Assembly: GCF_963576675.1 (NCBI RefSeq)
Contig: NC_088916.1
Coordinates: 9,005,001 to 9,069,000, forward strand
Direction: 5' to 3'
From: Euphorbia lathyris
Taxonomy: Eukaryota > Streptophyta > Magnoliopsida > Malpighiales > Euphorbiaceae
Length of the DNA: 64,000 nt
The position numbers and the translations under genes are program-made. Below the pieces are notes generated by a model that saw only the letters and a list, made by a program, of their open reading frames with translations, searched no databases and was not told the DNA's origin. Positions 55,363-64,000 of the stretch are shown in pieces. How positions within the stretch are numbered: position 1 is the stretch's first letter; each line of letters begins with the position of its first letter.

Positions 55363-55685
55363 ATGTTTCATCTCTTTGGATTTATAATGTGTGTTGGAGC
55401 TACAGTAGCACGTGCTCTCAAGACCGTTGTTCAAGGGATTTTGCTATCTTCTGAAGGGTAATAAATGATGATTTACCAGGGAAAGACTTCACTCGATGAA
55501 CTTATTAATACATATAGCACCAGTAGCTATTGTATTTCTTATTCCTACTGCTGTTTTTTTTTTATGGAAAGAGTTCTTGGGATCACAACATAGTGTATCT
55601 CGTCTTTAATTCTTCTCTATTTATTTTGTGAATTTGGCCAATTTCTTGGTCAATAAACAAACCAGCGCTAAAGCTCCATGTACCA
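55363..55685 (+). pseudogene. Sugar-phosphate/phosphate translocator fragment, copy 3 (best preserved)
   Basis: The frame from 55363 encodes [20 protein letters not shown] and [12 protein letters not shown]. After a 22-nt GT...AG interval (55458-55479), joining gives a continuous frame through SSEGERLHSMNLLIHIAPVA and IVFLIPTAV. After a frame break, FVNLANFLVNKQTSA (about 55627-55670) follows. These are consecutive transmembrane helices of the plant TPT/KT-type sugar-phosphate translocator family. A real plant intron is rarely below about 60 nt, so the 22-nt interval is probably the shrunken remnant of one. It is a partial gene on the plus strand, opposite to the TPS pieces. Confidence 0.85.
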
Positions 55686-55889
55686 TTCAATTTCAAAAAT
55701 TTCCATCATTTATTTGTCTAGGGGCACCAGAAATGTTATGGTAACGCTAGTCTGAAGAAATTTATGTGTCTGAATGCTCAAATTTGAAAAGTCTTTTATG
55801 CAATTTTACCAAAAAGAGAAAGATGACTGCTGTGTAAGTTGGATATTGTTTAGTTTTAATACATTATCACTTTTGTTCTGAGAAAAGCA

Positions 55890-56110
55890 AGCGGAAGTTT
55901 TTCCTCCATGGATTAAGAACTATAGGGATGTCACTTTAGTTTGTTTTGTTACTACAACCCTTTATTTGTTGGGGTACTCCACAAATGAAGATGGGTATGG
56001 GCAGAGGCAAAACTACCCCTATAAAAGATGGTTCTCGACAGCCGGAAATGCATCAATCCAAACAAACTAAACATAGTGATATTATTAGTTGCAAATTATG
56101 AATGAGTTTC
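55890..56110. repeat. Recurrent module R, copy 5
   Basis: Near-identical to copy 4 including the AAACATAGTGATATTATTAG tail. Confidence 0.75.
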
Positions 56111-56789
56111 CGAATGCTATAGTATGTAGAAAATTATGTGCGATAAACGAACAATCATAATAACAAAAATTATGTGTCAAAGTCACGCTTTCTCGGAACT
56201 GTTCAATCACTCTTTGTTGTTTTAAATTCTCATCTAGGCCAACAAATGCTTTTGGTGAACAAGGTTCTGTCAATACTGCAACTTCATATGCTTCTAAACG
56301 TATAGGGCATTCTCCACAATCTCTTCACATATGCCTGTTGAGATCAGAATATTTTACCCATCAACATAAAATAATAACAACTGGCAATATTTCAATAAAC
56401 TCCTTTCATAAAAAAAATTAGTCTACAAGGTTTCTATAGCTGGGTGAAAGCATCTAGGGAAGCATATAATGATCATTTGGAATTGGCAATTCAACATAAC
56501 TGGGTGAAAGCTTGTGCCTGTGACTACAACACATTCATTTTCTAAATTAAGTCAAATACCAAAATAAGTCTGATATACCTGGACGAAAACCTTCCTACCC
56601 TATGGACCTCTCCTCGACTCGACTCTCCAATCATAATTGATAAACATCATCATTCTTCTACCCGGACAGTTTACTTTCTTTACCTTGTATTTATGCAACT
56701 AAAAGGCAGCAGTTTATATCTTTTTAAACGCCAATATGGAAAGACACATGCTCTTGTATGTTGCACCTTGGTTTCGAACTTGAAAGAGT

Positions 56790-57213
56790 TGCCAAACTTT
56801 GAAGCAATGGCAGTACATCAGCATTATCATCTAGATAGTACCTAGCCTTACTTGGTTTTTGTCCAACACTGCATACAAAAATCTAAGGAGCTGAAGAACA
56901 TAACAAACTCAAAGCTGTTTTCGATATGCTTTCGAACATGTCTTCATCCGATCTGTGGCTTCATCAGTGGTTATTGCAGAAAGTATTTTCTCTCCTACAA
57001 GCCCTTTAGTGAGTCCCTTCATATTAATTAGTCACTGTAAGATTCAAGGATTGATAGAAAAAAGAAAACCCGTACACAACTGATAGTGTACTGTGGCTTC
57101 TGCTGCAAAAGTTGTTCCACAGCCAACAACTTAGATAGTGTAGGCCCAACATTGGGATGCAACAAGACAGAAAGTGGGGCACATAGGCAGCATATAATGA
57201 AAAAGAGGCCATA
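56790..57213 (-). pseudogene. TPS (class II) fragment T7, lower part (split by a LINE)
   Basis: 57213-57095 encodes PLFHYMLPMC, PHFLSCC and a degenerate KLLAMEQLLQQKP-like stretch, and 57020-56790 encodes a worn copy of the C-terminal exon (GLVGEKIL...; PEIFVCSVGQKPSK region with deletions). As in T1 and T3 the glucosyltransferase piece is followed directly by the C-terminal exon. The deletion between HYMLP and HFLSCC matches T2 and T8. The LINE at 57214-59864 separates this part from its N-terminal continuation at 59883-60055. Confidence 0.83.
57196..57213. repeat. Target-site duplication of the LINE, left copy
   Basis: AATGAAAAAGAGGCCATA, repeated at 59865-59882 after the A-run. The first bases merge with the tail, so the duplication is 16-18 bp. 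Confidence 0.88.
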
Positions 57214-57273
57214 CAGGAATGCCAGACAAGTTGACTAATGAATGCCAGACAAGTGGGGCACGTTGACTAATGA

Positions 57274-57715
57274 ATGCCAGACAAGTTTCATACAGGGGAG
57301 ACAACTTCATGATAACATTATCTTGGCCCAGGAAGCGGTGCACTCGATGCGTATAAAATCGGGAAAGAAAGGCTTTATGGCAATTAAAATTGACCTGGAA
57401 AAGGCGTATGACAGGTTGAGTTGGGATTTCGTCTCAGACACCCTAAAAAGCACAGGAATGCCCCCGAACTGGGTCTCACTAGTGATGCAATGTGTCTCCT
57501 CTTCAACCATCCGTGTAGCTTTCAATGGAGAGCTCACTAACAGCTTTAAACCTTCCCGGGGTATCCGCCAGGGTGATCCCCTATCCCCTTTCCTCTTTGT
57601 ATTGTGTATGGAACGACTGAGCCAAACGATACAAGCCAAAGTTAACGAAGGCAGCTGGAAAGGGCTTTCGTTTACTAGAAATTGCCCTAAACTCACCCAT
57701 CTTTTTTTTTGCAGA
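57274..57715 (+). pseudogene. LINE reverse transcriptase, N-terminal part
   Basis: Encodes QTSFIQGRQLHDNIILAQEA, MAIKIDLEKAYDRLSWDFV (first catalytic Asp region), RGIRQGDPLSPFLFVLCMER and TRNCPKLTHLFF. Immediately before the catalytic FADD box, a run of nine T (57702-57710) has one base too many, so the frame exits to TGA at 57716. The next ORF picks up the FADD motif in the correct frame. No start codon is relevant because the element is truncated. Confidence 0.9.
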
Positions 57716-59414
57716 TGATCTCCTCTTGTTTGCGGAAGCCTCTTCTACACAAATGAATCTTATCAACAGCTGTCTGGATGATTTCTGCAGGATGTCTGGC
57801 CAAAGAATTAGCCTGGCAAAATCTAGAATCTGCTTTTCCAAAAATGTCTCATACACCATTGCTCGCAATCTCAGCCAGCAAAGCGGATTTCCCCTCACGG
57901 CCTGTCTTGGTAAATACCTTGGGGTTAACCTGCTTCAAAAACGCACTACAATCTCCGACTTCCAAACTATGGTCAATAATGTAAACGGGCGTCCGGCAGG
58001 GTGGAAAGCCAGGAGAGCGACATTGATCCAAGCAGTATCGAATGCCATCCCGACGCACACAATGTGCACGAATCGCATCCCGAAGTCCACAGCTAGGAGA
58101 ATTGACAGTCTAAATAGGAATTTCCTATGGGGTAGTAAAGATAACAAAAGGAAAATTCCTCTAATTCCATGGGGGGAAGTGTGTAAACCAAAAGAGAAGA
58201 GGGGAATAGGCTTAAGGACTACAGAGGACCAAAATAAAGCCTTACTGATGAAACTGGCGTGGCGTATCATTCGAGAACCTGAAACACTCTGGGTCAAAGT
58301 TCTAAAAGCAAAGTACTTTCCCAGTTCGGATCTTTTTAATACCAGCAATCGCACGTCCAAATGTTCGCACACTTGGAGAAGCATTCTTTCTATTATAGGT
58401 GATTTCAAGAATGGGTTGATTTGGAGTGTCGGGGATGGGACTACCATCAATTTTTGGCATGACAAGTGGCTTGGGGATTTCCGGTTGTGTGACCGTGTGA
58501 ACCTTATCCCGGAAACACATCTCAACTACAGAGTTAGTGACTACACAAATTCGGAAGGCATTTGGAATTGGCCAATGGTTGAAAGATGGATCCCCCTGGA
58601 GCTGCGCCTTCGGATGGCGGCTGTCCGAATGGATACCTCCGGTTTAAATAGAGATGAATTGATTTGGAAGGGAACCAGTAGCGGGCGTTTCACACCCAAG
58701 TCGGCCTATCAGATAGTGCTCAAGGAAGGCTGGGATATTGAAAATTGGAATTGGCATTTTATCTGGAAGCTCAAAGTTCCACACCGAATCAAATTCTTCA
58801 TGTGGACAGCCTTACATGACCGTCTTCTCACCAATGTCGAACGGAAAAGACGTCACCTGGTGGATTCTGGTTCGTGTCCAGTCTGTAATCGGGGGGAAGA
58901 ATCAACCCTCCACATCCTTAGAGATTGTACAATAAGCAGCTGTGCATGGAAGAACCTTGACCCATCCCTGGAGCTAGGTAATTTTTTCTCCCTTGATTTT
59001 GGAAGCTGGATGTTGGAAAACTTAAAAGATGATAGCAGGGGGTTTTGGGGGGTCAAATGGAACACCATATTCGCTGTAGGTATATGGTTTCTTTGGAAAT
59101 GGCGGAACTGCTTCATTTTTGACAATAAAAGAGACATACTGGATGATAAAATCCGTTGCATCCAAGCTTTCACCAATTTAGTTGAGGAAGCGGATCCAGA
59201 AAACAAGGATAGGCCCCAAATCGACATCATGATTAATTGGATTAAACCTAACCCCCCCTGGTCTACGTTGAATACAGATGGGTCGTGCTGCTCGAGAACG
59301 AACAACATCGGAGCAGGTGGATTAATAAGAGACACCAATGGTAGATGGATAAAAGGTTTCGTCCATAACATTGGCAAAGGGGACAGCTTCCTTGCTGAAT
59401 GTTGGGGGTATTGA
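57711..59414 (+). pseudogene. LINE RT C-terminus, zf-RVT and start of RNase H
   Basis: Follows directly with ADDLLLFAEASSTQMNLINS (catalytic Asp-Asp), then PLTACLGKYLGVNLLQKR (thumb), LMKLAWRIIREPETLWVKVL and the zf-RVT domain FIWKLKVPHRIKFFMWTALH ... CPVCNRGEESTLHILRDC (58755-58930). RNase H begins at NTDGSCCSRTNNIGAGGLIR (first Asp, about 59270). The frame ends at TGA 59412-59414 because a five-G run near 59403-59407 lacks one base compared with the expected AECWG-LTGL reading. Confidence 0.92.
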
Positions 59415-59755
59415 CCGGTTTGGAACTGGTTATGGATCTCGGAATCCAGTTCATTTGTGTGGAGTCGGACTGCGCGGAGTTGATTACCCTGCTAAACGGC
59501 ACGTCTGAGAAACTGGATATCCACCCCTTGAAGGCCATCCTGAGTAACATTTCAAGTTTCCACAAAAACTTGAACATAAAATTCCAACATATTTATAGAA
59601 AGGCGAATCGATGTGCGGATTGGATGGCTAGAGAAGCTATGAAAGCTCCCTGGGGAAAGCACACACTGATAGATCCTCCTTCGCATCTGATGCAGCTGAT
59701 TGAGGAAGACTTTCGTGGATTTATTCAAAATAGAAGGGTGAATGCCCCAATATAG
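59399..59755 (+). pseudogene. LINE RNase H, C-terminal part
   Basis: In the shifted frame it continues LTGLELVMDLGIQFICVESD (catalytic Asp), then KFQHIYRKANRCADWMAREA (final catalytic Asp) and stops at 59753-59755. A 3' UTR of about 95 bp rich in T and an A-run follow. Confidence 0.9.
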
Positions 59756-59864
59756 TAGTTTGTAGCTGGTCCTGGTTCGTTTGTTTTCCCAGGGCCTGTG
59801 TTGTTGTTTTTTTTTCTTTTTCCCTGCTTTGCGTTTTGCAAAGCACCTAAAATACCAAAAAAAA

Positions 59865-59882
59865 AATGAAAAAGAGGCCATA
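59865..59882. repeat. Target-site duplication of the LINE, right copy
   Basis: Matches 57196-57213. The following AATGATGC continues the TPS reading uninterrupted. Confidence 0.88.
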
Positions 59883-60055
59883 AATGATGCTAAGGAAAAC
59901 CATGATAAAACTTTGTAAACATCAGGAGGAAGAAATGTGGGAAACCAGTTGAATTCTCCCAGCAGCCTCTAGGAAACTTCTTCCTGTTCACTTATATCTA
60001 CATCAACCTTGAGCAATCCCACATAAACAACATCCTAAATTTGATTGCACCTTTG
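59883..60055 (-). pseudogene. TPS (class II) fragment T7, upper part
   Basis: The minus strand encodes DVVYVGLLKVDVDISEQEEV, then LLGEFNWFPTFLPPDVYKV. This is the N-terminal glucosyltransferase segment with only small frame slips; it continues across the LINE into PLFHYMLP at 57213. The exon start may follow an AATTTAG acceptor near 60043. The same segment is at 62008-62170. Confidence 0.85.
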
Positions 60056-60262
60056 AGTATGTATTTTTATATGCAGCAACCTTAGATCGTACATAGTTCA
60101 AGTCTGACATTTTGTTGATGCTGCACACAACCAATCAACAGTCAAAAATCATTCAAAATTTTCTAGATCCTACATAGTTCAAGTCTGACATTTATAAATC
60201 AGCGGAGCCTAAGCATGATTTTGAGACAGTAGTATGATAGACATACCTATATAAAGTATCTT
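59883..60262. repeat. About 380-bp direct repeat with 62022-62401
   Basis: The two blocks are closely similar along their whole length, including the TPS piece and the non-coding AGTTCAAGTCTGACATTT and CAGTAGTATGATAGACATAC parts. This points to one of the more recent duplications in the array. The right copy is cut by the copia LTR at 62402. Confidence 0.85.
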
Positions 60263-61900
60263 CACTGAGTACAAGCTTCTTGAAAATCCACCTTTGTAAC
60301 TAATAGATTGGAAAATCAGAAGAATCACAGAAACAAGACTAGGCAAGTCAATGAAACTACGCTCATGCGTTTCATTTGTTTGCCCCTTCTCTACCTACAA
60401 AACTTAATCAAGTCAACTAGATTTTTTTTAGGGATAATAACGTTAACGTAGAAAATGGTACAAATTTAGCCATAATATTTCCTTGAAAATTACAGGCAAA
60501 CTTTGCTTCAAAAGTGACAAAAACATTTACTAAATAACAGGTACCTCAGTTGATGTTCCTTCTACTACTTGGGAAGGATAGACCAGATGCTGATTTATGA
60601 ATGCAGTTTGTAAACCCATCAATGCCATCTTGAGATATCAATGTCCAAAAGCGATGAAATATAAACTGCTGCTTCATTGTTTCCTGCGAGATGGAGGGGT
60701 TGGTAAACCCATAAACCCACCCCTCAGAACCTGTTACTGCAATTTCTTCTCTTTCTGTAGGTAAGAACCAAAATGAGCTGTTTATGTAGGTGTATTCATA
60801 TTGTGTCAGGTCTTCAATTGGTAATTTGGTAGAGTCACACCACAGTTTGATCTGTCAATCTTATCCATTTGTGAGTTTTTTTTTTTTAATTTCTTTAATT
60901 ATTAAAATCTATTTATTACAAATAAGTTCAGATTTAACCTAACCTTAGGTAGATTTAATCCTAACATATAAAATACATGTTTGTAAAGTCCCATGACATA
61001 GTTAAATAACATTCAAATCGGTTTTTTCCAAATTTTTGGTAATGTAAGGCTAAAATTAATCTTGTTTAAAAAAATTAGGGTTAAATTTTCACAACATCAT
61101 ATGTTAGGACTCGCTACGCACTCCACCCGAAAATGTTAGAGTCAAATTCGATTCTTATCCCATTTACTAATTATACTAAGTGCACTTTCTAGCAAACCTT
61201 TAGAACCAATTTCACCTTATTTAGTGTCCTTAAGAAAAGCCCTCATGACTATATTTTACGTACAACTATAAAAGTTCTGAAAATTAAGCTAGATTTGTAC
61301 TAGAAAAGTAAACTTAAGTGGTTTTGAATAAACTTAAAGAAATTTTTCGCTTATCATATTCTAATCAAGTTGGATTTTGCAATTATATACAAACTCAGTA
61401 AGTTAATTAACCACCCCGAGCCATAATTTATCAGAAACATGGGCCGAAACTATCCTTGGTCCCTTTTTTATCTCCGCCCTTAGATTAAAGCCATTAATCT
61501 TTCAAATAGATACATTAAACAATTAATCAATTATTTTTTAATACATTAAACTCTTGACCTTTTAAATGAATATACTAAACCTCACTCAATCAATTTTTTT
61601 AACACATTAAAACTTTATTTGACGTATTAGTTATGTAAATAATTCAAAATTTGTTTAGCATATTGGAAAATTGTCAGAAAATCACTGTTCATTTAGTGTA
61701 ATAATTGGGTTGGCACGTCAGCACCAGCACCAGCACGGTAAACTCAAAAGGGAAAGTAGAATTTCAAACCAGCTGCATTCACACAGGAGGCATTCCAAAC
61801 ATATGCCTTTATATCCATCAAAACCTTAACATATGTTAAAGATATAAAAAGCAAAAGGAACACAAACTTGGTATTGCAACTGAAAAATGAAACGTGTCAT
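60262..61900. other. Array spacer with module S copy at about 60540-60780
   Basis: 60540-60780 is a copy of module S with a GAG/GTACCTG donor-like end on the minus strand. 60800-61340 matches the AT-rich spacers at 24.9-25.3 and 27.4-28.5 kb. The rest is AT-rich and unrecognised. Confidence 0.5.
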
Positions 61901-61924
61901 ACATCATAGGCAACTAAAATATTC

Positions 61925-62174
61925 AATGACAATATGACCACGTTTTGATTCATAGCGACATACAGCTGCAACACAGAGAAAGTGGGGCACAAAGGCAACA
62001 TATAATGAAAAAGAGGCCATAAATGATGCTTACAAAAACCATGATAAAACTTTGTAAACATGAGGAGGAAGAAATATGGGAAACCAGTTGAAATCTCCCC
62101 GCAGCCTCTAGGAAACTTCTTCATATTCACTTGTATCTACATCAACCTTCAGCGATCCCAGGTAAACAACATCC
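61925..62174 (-). pseudogene. TPS (class II) fragment T8
   Basis: From 62174 downward: DVVYLGSLKVDVDTSEYEE-like sequence, then FTKFYHGFCKHHLWPLFHYM, LPLC, and after the shared deletion a PHFL...YESKRGHIVIEYF stretch in another frame. These are TPS glucosyltransferase segments in order. The junction HYMLPLC-PHFL is the same as in T7, so the copies are sisters. The fragment ends near 61925; no C-terminal exon follows. Confidence 0.83.
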
Positions 62175-62401
62175 TAAATTTGATTGCACCTTTGAGTATG
62201 TATTTTTATATGCAGCAACCTTAGATTGTACATAGTTCAAGTCTGACATTTTGTTGATGCTGCACACAACCAATCAACAGTCAAAAATCATTCAAAATTT
62301 TCTAGATCGTATATAGTTCAAGTCTGACATTTATAAATCACCCGAGCCTAAGCATGATTCTAAGACAGTAGTATGATAGACATACCTGTATAAAGTATAT
62401 C

Positions 62402-63182
62402 TGTTGGTCCTCGAACTCAGAAAATTGGAACAGACCGAACAAAATTAAATGGGCAGAGTCGCGGACAATGTCGGTTTCTTTAAGGCGTTCGCGGAACTGC
62501 CGGAATTTAGCAAACAGTATGAACTCCGGTCGCCTCCAGGATAAAACAGCCCTCTAATACGATTTTCGTATTGCACCGTACGAAAATCGTTCTGTATACA
62601 CTCTCTGTTTACTTGCTCAGTTTCGAAAAAATACCGAACGGATGAAATTAAATTGTGTGTTGAAGGCAGTCTCACACCACCTATTTATACAAGAAAAAAG
62701 AGCTGTTTGAGCCCTGATTTCATGGAGAAAGAGAAGGAGAAAAATCTGGAAGGCGGAGGAGACTGAAGACACGTTCAGAAAAAACGTTGTGAACAACGTT
62801 CACAAAGACTGAATCAGAGTAAAAAATAATTAAATAAAAATTAATTTCCGAAATTAAAAAAAAATAATATTAATTAATTAATTTTTTTTTACAATAAAAA
62901 AATATACATTTTACACCACACCAACCCAACCCGACCCGGTTCGGTCGGACGGACGGCGCGCGTGTGTGGTGGTCAACCATGAAGATAGGTCCTCACCCTT
63001 TCACAAAAGTGGGTACCCCTTGGGGCACACCCCAAGCATGTGAGGACCTTCTTTCTAAACATCTCCACTAAGTGCTTTGAAAGCAATGTGAGATGTTTTT
63101 CCATTTGAAAAAAAACTCAAAGACATAAGAAGACACATGGGTGGGCTTTATTTCACAAATTATATTTGGGCCAAGCCCAACA
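62402..63182 (-). repeat. 3' LTR of a Ty1/copia element
   Basis: 781 bp, TGTTGGTCC...CCCAACA on the plus strand, so TGTTGG...CCAACA on either strand. It carries a minus-strand TATA box (62681-62690) and a GC-rich stretch near 62930. It is followed by the polypurine tract and, further right, RNase H. It is inserted in the array just after the T8 repeat. A possible duplication ATATC (62397-62401) cannot be checked because the other LTR is off-window. Confidence 0.85.
62681..62690 (-). promoter_or_regulatory. TATA box of the copia LTR
   Basis: Minus strand GTATAAATAG, followed by GTGGTGTGAG, at a plausible U3/R position. Confidence 0.65.
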
Positions 63183-63191
63183 ATCCCCCAC
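63183..63191 (-). other. Copia polypurine tract
   Basis: Minus strand GTGGGGGAT abutting TGTTGG of the LTR. Confidence 0.8.
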
Positions 63192-63692
63192 TAGAATTTT
63201 TGAAATCGTTTTACTGAGCAGTTACATAAGATCAGACATAAGCAGAGGTATCTTTCAATTTGAACCTTTGCGTAGTGAGTATAGTTCAGATTTTACTAGA
63301 GTGACTCGTAGTCTTGAACTCTATCTCTGACGTATATCACGCCATAACCTTTTCAGAGTGTAGTTCTAGTAGCCCGTGCGTTTATGGCCTTGCACGTCTA
63401 TCCCAGTTTAATGAATGCTCTAGAGTTTTCCCTAAACTCATAGGAAGCGGCCTCACTTCCACATTCATATAGGTGAGTCTATCAAAAGTACTCCTGTAGC
63501 TAGGTACTTCACTCCAAATGGAGTATAGTCTTCATTAAGAGTTTCTATTATCTCAACCTCAAATCGCTTCAGGATATTCATGCTTCTAATTGAATGATCT
63601 GACTCATATTACCACACAACTTGTTATTACCCTTTGAACCTATTTCTTGGGATCTCCAGTCTATAGGTTGGGTTACCATTGTGTGTAACTCA
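63192..63692 (-). other. Copia 3' untranslated region with a conserved motif
   Basis: No ORF. TTGGGATCTCCAGT (63647-63660; minus ACTGGAGATCCCAA) also occurs between RNase H and the polypurine tract of the copia remnant at 39659-39672. The two elements are otherwise quite different here. Confidence 0.6.
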
Positions 63693-64000
63693 TCACTGTA
63701 GGGGCATAAGTCCCATACTCTTTGCCGTATTATGGACTTTCTCTCTAGCTAATCCTTTCGTCAAAGGATCGGCTAAATTCTCTTCTGAGCGTATGTGATC
63801 CACTCTAACAGCTCCTTTAGTGAGTAGCTCTCTCACAGTGCTGTGCTTACGACGTATCTGTCGTTTCTTATCGTTGTAATAACGATTCTGAATCTTAGCA
63901 ATAGCCGCGGTACTATCGTAGTGGATCAATATAGCTGGAATCGGTTTTTCCCATAGGGGAATCTCAGCTAACAGACTTCTCAACCAACCTGCTTCTTCAC
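63693..64000 (-). CDS. Ty1/copia RNase H, C-terminal part (runs off the window)
   Basis: The minus-strand frame is open from the window edge to the stop at 63693. It encodes IHYDSTAAIAKIQNRYYNDK, RRKHSTVRELLTKGAVRVDH and SEENLADPLTKGLAREKV, the end of the copia polyprotein, with the catalytic Asp of IHYDSTAAI present. RNase H removes the RNA strand during cDNA synthesis. About 100 residues are visible and no stop interrupts them. RT and integrase must lie to the right. The element may be intact, but that cannot be judged here. Confidence 0.9.
   Translation of the reverse strand, partial: EEAGWLRSLLAEIPLWEKPIPAILIHYDSTAAIAKIQNRYYNDKKRQIRRKHSTVRELLTKGAVRVDHIRSEENLADPLTKGLAREKVHNTAKSMGLMPLQ

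Larger units (their letters stand above)
57214..59864 (+). mobile_element. 5'-truncated plant L1-like LINE inserted in TPS fragment T7
   Basis: A 2.65-kb insertion with an 18-bp target duplication and a 3' A-run. It retains most of RT, the zf-RVT domain and RNase H but lacks ORF1, the endonuclease and the N-terminal RT. The first 70 bp contain near-repeats of TGACTAATGAATGCCAGACA with a GTGGGGCAC string that also occurs in the left flank (57173-57181). Such patchwork is typical of a 5' junction made by template jumping. Confidence 0.93.

Noticed and set aside
21277..62174. A functional trehalose-phosphate synthase gene
   Set aside because: Each copy covers only a small part of the protein, with stops, frameshifts and shared deletions. 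No copy has a complete glucosyltransferase domain.

Overview
The window is plant nuclear DNA from a flowering plant, probably a eudicot; I cannot name the species. It is almost entirely transposable elements and decayed host-gene fragments. Evidence: Ty3/gypsy and Ty1/copia elements with tRNA-Asp and tRNA-iMet primer sites, plant-type LINEs with a C-terminal RNase H, CACTA, Stowaway-like and foldback DNA elements, and fragments of plant gene families (class II trehalose-phosphate synthase and a sugar-phosphate/phosphate translocator). I found no host gene that could make a full-length protein.

Layout. 1-17200: a degenerate Athila-type Ty3/gypsy element on the minus strand (5' LTR about 15790-17200, tRNA-Asp primer site, gag, protease, RT/RNase H, integrase, then an extra ORF in the env position). 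Its extra ORF is split by a young 7.0 kb non-autonomous LTR element on the plus strand (1373-8386, duplication GCCCT). That element has a gag-like ORF but no pol, and its LTRs carry a GC-rich palindromic minisatellite upstream of the TATA box. 17510-18034: one terminus of a CACTA transposon. 18035-20790: AT-rich sequence with short repeats.

20.8-62.4 kb: a rearranged array of repeated modules. Up to six degenerate TPS fragments lie on the minus strand (about 21.3, 24.4, 34.4, 50.8, 57/60 and 62.0 kb), with a complementary TPS fragment on the plus strand at 41.5-42.1 kb. Three plus-strand translocator fragments lie at 49.2, 53.0 and 55.3 kb. Several exon-like modules remain unidentified. The TPS copies share an internal deletion, so a pseudogene was probably damaged first and duplicated afterwards. 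The array was later hit by LINEs (27.7-28.3 and 57.2-59.9 kb), foldback MITEs, copia remnants (38.6-41.5 kb) and a nearly intact Ty3/gypsy element of chromovirus type (43053-48718, duplication TATTG) with one nonsense codon in gag-pol.

62402-64000: the 3' LTR, polypurine tract and RNase H end of another copia element, running off the right edge.

The coding features act only within retrotransposition: gag packages RNA, protease matures it, RT/RNase H copies it, integrase inserts it. The only elements that look recently active are the non-autonomous element (about four substitutions between LTRs outside the repeat array) and the 43-48.7 kb element (about ten differences over 530 bp).
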